From contig JAGDMY010000042.1 of NCBI GenBank assembly GCA_017860765.1, positions 1 to 8,764 on the forward strand: a DNA stretch of 8,764 bases, written 5' to 3'. The position numbers and the translations under genes were made by a program. The stretch comes from Chloroflexota bacterium. Its GTDB lineage: Bacteria > Chloroflexota > Dehalococcoidia > Dehalococcoidales > UBA3254. Below are positions 5,338-8,764 of this stretch, one piece after another. The number at the start of each line of letters is the position of its first letter. Position 1 is the first letter of the stretch. The notes under the pieces were generated by a model. It was not told where the DNA came from and did not search any database. It was given only the letters and a program-made list of their open reading frames with translations.

Positions 5338-6393
5338 CTAGCCCCACCCCAGAGCTTTTTCAATAGCTGTCAGGTCGGCCGGAAGCTCCAGGAGAGAGGG
5401 AGCGCTCTTCAAAGCAATATCTGTGTCCTTTAAGCCGTTGCCGGTAACGATGCAGACAATCCGTTTGCCAGAGAAATTTATCCCTTCCCGAGAAAGTTTC
5501 ACCAGACCGGCAAGTGAAGCTGCCGAGGCCGGCTCGCCGAATATGCCACCTTTGGCCGCTAAAAGCTTCTGAGCCGCCAGTATTTCCTCATCACTGACCA
5601 TTCCGATCGCTCCGCCTGACTCGTCCCGCGCTGCGGTGGCCTTAGTCCAGGACGCCGGATTGCCGATGCGGATGGCCGTAGCCACGGTTTCCGGATGTTC
5701 GATAGGGTACCCCCGCACAATGGGGGCAGCTCCCTCAGCCTGAAATCCCATCATTTTGGGTAATATCCGGGACCTCCCCAGCTTATGATATTCCACAAAA
5801 CCCTTCCAGTATGCCGTGATATTGCCGGCATTGCCCACCGGAATAAATAAGTAGTCTGGCGCTTCACCCAGGTAGTCCACGACCTCGAACGCAGCCGTCT
5901 TCTGCCCTTCGATGCGGAAGGGATTGATCGAATTAACCAGGGCTACCGGATGTTTTTCTGTTAAAACCCGGACAGCTTTCAAAGCTTCATCGAAGTTGCC
6001 GTTGATCTGGATTATTTTGGCGCCGAATACAATAGCCTGCGCCAGTTTTCCGAGAGCTATTTTGCCTTTGGGGATAATTATAATTGGCTGGAGCCCGTTA
6101 TAAGCCGCGTAAGCTGCCGCAGAGGCGCTGGTGTTGCCGGTGGAGGCGCACATCACGGCCCGGCTGCCGCCTTCAATCGCCTTGGCAATGGCCACTACCA
6201 TACCCCGGTCTTTAAACGAACCGGTGGGATTGCACCCTTCCAATTTAAAATACAACTCGGCGCAACCCACCTGCCGGGCCAGGGCATCGCACCTGACCAG
6301 GGGTGTATCGCCCTCGCCCATAGTAAACATTGGCGTCCGCGGAGTAATAGGTAGGAGTTCCTGATATTTATAGAGGACCCCAGCTTTAGCCAT
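5338..6393 (-). CDS. thrC: Threonine synthase
   Basis: This PLP enzyme converts O-phosphohomoserine to threonine and phosphate, the last step of threonine synthesis. The 351-residue length is typical of the shorter class of bacterial threonine synthases. Visible signatures: EGDTPLVR (27-34); the PLP-lysine motif [11 protein letters not shown] with Lys61 as Schiff base; the substrate-binding [11 protein letters not shown] (83-93); the phosphate-cradling loop [14 protein letters not shown] (185-198); and the C-terminal IVTGNGLKD (315-323). The ATG lies only 6 bases after the hom stop codon. GGAGG occurs 14 bases upstream inside the end of hom, so translation is likely coupled. Homoserine kinase, the enzyme between Hom and ThrC, is not in the window and must be encoded elsewhere. 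No missing catalytic residue was noted. Confidence 0.96.
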   Translation of the reverse strand: MAKAGVLYKYQELLPITPRTPMFTMGEGDTPLVRCDALARQVGCAELYFKLEGCNPTGSFKDRGMVVAIAKAIEGGSRAVMCASTGNTSASAAAYAAYNGLQPIIIIPKGKIALGKLAQAIVFGAKIIQINGNFDEALKAVRVLTEKHPVALVNSINPFRIEGQKTAAFEVVDYLGEAPDYLFIPVGNAGNITAYWKGFVEYHKLGRSRILPKMMGFQAEGAAPIVRGYPIEHPETVATAIRIGNPASWTKATAARDESGGAIGMVSDEEILAAQKLLAAKGGIFGEPASAASLAGLVKLSREGINFSGKRIVCIVTGNGLKDTDIALKSAPSLLELPADLTAIEKALGWG

Positions 6394-6399
6394 AAATCT

Positions 6400-7701
6400 C
6401 TACATATCCTCCACTCTGATAAAATTGCTGATTTCTTTTACCACGTTCAGTTTTCCCATCTCCTGGATAGCCCTTTGCATTGCCGCTTCGTTGGCGGGAT
6501 GGGTCATGATCACAATCTCTGCAGACTGGTTGGCCTCATCAGCTTCCTTTTGAATGCAGGCGGAAATGCTGATGTTATTATCGCCCAGGATACGCGTAAT
6601 CTGGGTTAATACGCCGGCCTGGTCGGAGACAGTCATGCGGATATAGTAGCGGGTAATTAAATCTGCCATGGGTTTAATATTTTTGGCTCCGGGCTGCCAT
6701 TTTATGCGGGGCCCGGAGCACAGCAATATATCCTGTGCCACGGACACCACGTCAGCTATTACAGCACTGCTGGTAGGATAAGGGCCAGCTCCCTCACCGT
6801 AAAAAAGGACTTTCCCCACCAGGTCTCCTTCCACCAGAATGGCGTTGTAAACCCCATCCACCTTGGCCAAAAGGGAATCTTCTGATATGAAGACCGGATG
6901 GACACGTACCTCAATCCACTTATCATCCTGCTTGGCAATTGCCAGCAGTTTAATAGCGAAGCCCAGTTCCTGAGCATAGCGGAAGTCGCGGTTGCTCAAC
7001 CTCGAGATGCCTTCGTGATGGATATCCTGGGGGCCGACACGGGTATGAAATCCCAAAGAGGAAAGGATAGCCAGCTTATAGGTAGCGTCAATTCCCTCCA
7101 CGTCATCCCGCGGGTTGGCTTCGGCATAGCCCAACTCCTGGGCTTTCTTAAGGGCTGGCGCGAAGTCAGAGCCTTCTTTGGCCATGCGCGTCAAAATATA
7201 GTTGGTGGTCCCGTTGATGATAGCGTAGATGCCTTTAATCCTGTTGGCCACCAGATCAAACAGGAACGGACTGATAAGGGGGATCCCTCCGCCCACGCTG
7301 GCTTCGTAGCGCACGCTGACCATATTCTTCTGCGCCAGGGCGAATAACTCGGTCCCCCGCTTTGCAATAACCTCCTTATTGGAGGTTACCACATGTTTTC
7401 CGCTGGATAGAGCTCTCTGGTGGTATTCAAACGCCGGATGCTCTCCCCCGATGGCTTCCACAACTATATCAATTCCGGGAGTGGCAAAGAATTCATCTTC
7501 ATCGGTCGTGAACAGATGAGCGCCAAATTCACTAACCAGCGGGCGGTTTAAATCTTGAGGTAATACCTTAATTTTCTTAACTTCCAGAGGGCAGCCAACC
7601 TGCTCCTTCAGCAATTCAGATTTATCTTTTAATACTTTAGCGACCTGCCCGCTGATAACCCCCAGACCCATCAGCCCCACACCGATGCTTTTCTTTTTCA
7701 T
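6400..7701 (-). CDS. hom: Homoserine dehydrogenase with C-terminal ACT domain
   Basis: It reduces aspartate semialdehyde to homoserine with NAD(P)H, at the branch toward threonine and methionine. The 433 residues comprise a Rossmann domain (about 1-140) with GVGLMGLGVISGQV near the start and VTSNKEVIAKRG (105-116). The catalytic domain has YEASVGGGIPLI (132-143), IINGTTNYILTRM (161-173), and Asp205 and Lys209 at the spacing of the yeast catalytic pair. YGEGAGPYPTSSAV (301-314) follows, then an ACT domain (about 352-430) opening YYIRMTVSDQAGVLTQIT. In other bacteria the ACT domain mediates threonine feedback, which is likely but not proven here. The nucleotide loop reads GLGVISG instead of the usual GLGTVGSG, so the third glycine is Ser17. 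The ATG at 7701 has only weak upstream purines (AGAGGCAGG) and lies 19 bases after the preceding stop codon. Confidence 0.96.
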   Translation of the reverse strand: MKKKSIGVGLMGLGVISGQVAKVLKDKSELLKEQVGCPLEVKKIKVLPQDLNRPLVSEFGAHLFTTDEDEFFATPGIDIVVEAIGGEHPAFEYHQRALSSGKHVVTSNKEVIAKRGTELFALAQKNMVSVRYEASVGGGIPLISPFLFDLVANRIKGIYAIINGTTNYILTRMAKEGSDFAPALKKAQELGYAEANPRDDVEGIDATYKLAILSSLGFHTRVGPQDIHHEGISRLSNRDFRYAQELGFAIKLLAIAKQDDKWIEVRVHPVFISEDSLLAKVDGVYNAILVEGDLVGKVLFYGEGAGPYPTSSAVIADVVSVAQDILLCSGPRIKWQPGAKNIKPMADLITRYYIRMTVSDQAGVLTQITRILGDNNISISACIQKEADEANQSAEIVIMTHPANEAAMQRAIQEMGKLNVVKEISNFIRVEDM

Positions 7702-7720
7702 TGCCTGCCTCTGTTCTTGA

Positions 7721-8764
7721 CTAGCGAGTCTGAGCCTGTTCTATCGCGAAGGCTTTTTGTTCCTCGGTTAAAAAGGTCTGGACTTTATCTTTATTATCGT
7801 TCCAGACCTGGTCCGCCCAGGAGGCTAGTTTCTGGTTTACCAGGATAGTGCGGTTGTCACCGGTGATCTTCTGGTTCTCAATACCTGTGACCTTAATCAG
7901 CCAGATGCCTCCCTTGGTAGTTTGCGAGGTATCTGCTATAGGATCGCTGACCTTGTTCAATGGAAGGGCTTTGGAGGCATCATCCGGAAAAAGAACCTTA
8001 TCTACCGTATCTCCCATTTTCCCTTTAGCTATCAGGCCCAGGTCTCCCCCATCTTCGGCGGCATTGGAATACTGGGAATTAGCTTTCGCCAGGGCCACAA
8101 AGTCCTCTCCTGCATCCAATTTAGCCTTGATGTCCTTGGCAGCCTGCTCGCTCGGCAGCAACATGGCAAAGAGATGGACCTCCTTGGTAGCGGTTTTATT
8201 CTCAGTTACCTTCAGCAGCCAGTAACCGATGCTCTTAGAGAGGTCAGGGTCTGGCGCCTGGGTCAGGGTATTAATGGCAGTACCCGGATCAAACACTTTG
8301 TCCTCCAGCACTTTATCTTCTGGAGTCTGGAGAATTGTTGATAATACCCCCTGTGGCACCCATCCGAAATCTCCGCCCTTCTCCTTTGATACCGACTCAG
8401 TTGAAAACTCGGTAGCCAGGTCCTGAAAAGTCTTTGACTGGCTCAGGTCGTTCAAGGTACCGGTAACCTCTTTAACCTTGTCCGGGCTCTCCAGGAACAT
8501 GGCCAGGACCGCCCTCTGCTCCCCCGACTCGGGCACCTGGGTCTTATCGAAATACTCGCTGGTTAATTTTTGTATCACCAGTTCAGCCCGGATGGCATCT
8601 ATGCGGGCCTGGTTCGGGGTTAACTCGCGGTCTTTGATGGTCTTCAATACCTCGTCATCGCTGACAGTGAAACCCAGGTTGGCAGCCTCTTGAGTGTAAA
8701 GCTTGTTCTTCCCGATCTGCTGCGCTACCGAATCGGCTATATTGGATAAGTACTGGTCGTAAGT
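7721..8764 (-). CDS. SurA/PrsA-like protein with two parvulin domains, N-terminus outside the window
   Basis: The reading frame is open to the right edge and encodes the last 347 residues. An apparent start near 8647 is an internal TTG, since the frame and the homologous sequence continue upstream. Visible parts: a SurA_N-like helical segment (residues 1-75, with LYTQEAANLGFTVSDDEV at 22-39); a first parvulin-like domain at about 84-187 (GGDFGWVPQG, 130-139); a second at about 196-294 (GGDLGLIAKGKM, 239-250); and a C-terminal helical tail rich in charge and Gln. In canonical parvulins the domain starts with HILV and ends with GYH. Here these read AMFL and GYW in domain 1, and AMLL and GIW in domain 2, so both histidines appear lost in each. 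The family works outside the membrane in protein folding, but export cannot be checked because the start is missing. It is the first visible gene of the hom-thrC-folE cluster. Confidence 0.85.
   Translation of the reverse strand, partial: TYDQYLSNIADSVAQQIGKNKLYTQEAANLGFTVSDDEVLKTIKDRELTPNQARIDAIRAELVIQKLTSEYFDKTQVPESGEQRAVLAMFLESPDKVKEVTGTLNDLSQSKTFQDLATEFSTESVSKEKGGDFGWVPQGVLSTILQTPEDKVLEDKVFDPGTAINTLTQAPDPDLSKSIGYWLLKVTENKTATKEVHLFAMLLPSEQAAKDIKAKLDAGEDFVALAKANSQYSNAAEDGGDLGLIAKGKMGDTVDKVLFPDDASKALPLNKVSDPIADTSQTTKGGIWLIKVTGIENQKITGDNRTILVNQKLASWADQVWNDNKDKVQTFLTEEQKAFAIEQAQTR

Noticed and set aside
6898..7347. A 149-codon plus-strand frame inside hom.
   Set aside because: It is antisense to the conserved catalytic domain of hom. 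Long shadows of this kind are common opposite GC-rich third codon positions.
8645..8647. A start codon for the parvulin-like protein at 8647.
   Set aside because: The codon is an internal TTG. The frame stays open to the window edge, and the upstream translation continues the SurA_N-like segment.

Overview
The window looks like ordinary chromosome from an anaerobic or microaerophilic bacterium with mid-range base composition. Two tiny desulforedoxin-type iron proteins suggest the anaerobic lifestyle. The sigma-A-type promoters are near consensus, Shine-Dalgarno sequences are strong (AAGGAGG), and GTG and TTG starts are used. The style of the histidine kinase, the homoserine dehydrogenase and the tryptophan-substituted parvulin domains reminds me of Chloroflexota (Dehalococcoidia-like) or a Firmicutes-like lineage. 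That placement is an impression, not a demonstrated assignment. No phage, insertion-sequence, CRISPR or tRNA/rRNA signal was found.

Layout. (1) Positions 1-1579, plus strand: the end of an OmpR/PhoB-type response regulator, then its membrane histidine kinase. (2) 1580-1826: a 247-base gap with two hairpins behind the kinase gene, a structured repeat (copy A) and a leader hairpin. (3) 1827-2387: apt, adenine salvage. (4) 2406-4034, minus strand: a soluble PAS-PAS-HD-GYP protein, a predicted cyclic-di-GMP phosphodiesterase, convergent with apt. (5) 4035-4294: a divergent promoter region with a near-consensus promoter on each strand and the second copy (B) of the repeat between them. (6) 4295-4588, plus strand: two tandem desulforedoxin-like genes of 39 and 47 codons, with their own perfect promoter and terminator. 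(7) 4746-8764, minus strand: a co-directional cluster, transcribed from the right edge, of a parvulin-like chaperone (cut by the window), hom, thrC and folE.

How the genes work together. The two-component pair senses an unknown extracytoplasmic signal. Hom and ThrC carry aspartate semialdehyde through homoserine to threonine (homoserine kinase is not in view). FolE starts the folate/pterin pathway, and Apt recycles adenine to AMP. The HD-GYP protein and the desulforedoxin pair share one intergenic control region but have no obvious biochemical link.

The most interesting items are three: the two tandem mini-iron-protein genes; the two-copy intergenic repeat, whose AAAC-loop hairpin keeps its pairing although the stem bases differ; and a two-domain parvulin protein in which both hallmark histidines appear lost in both domains.
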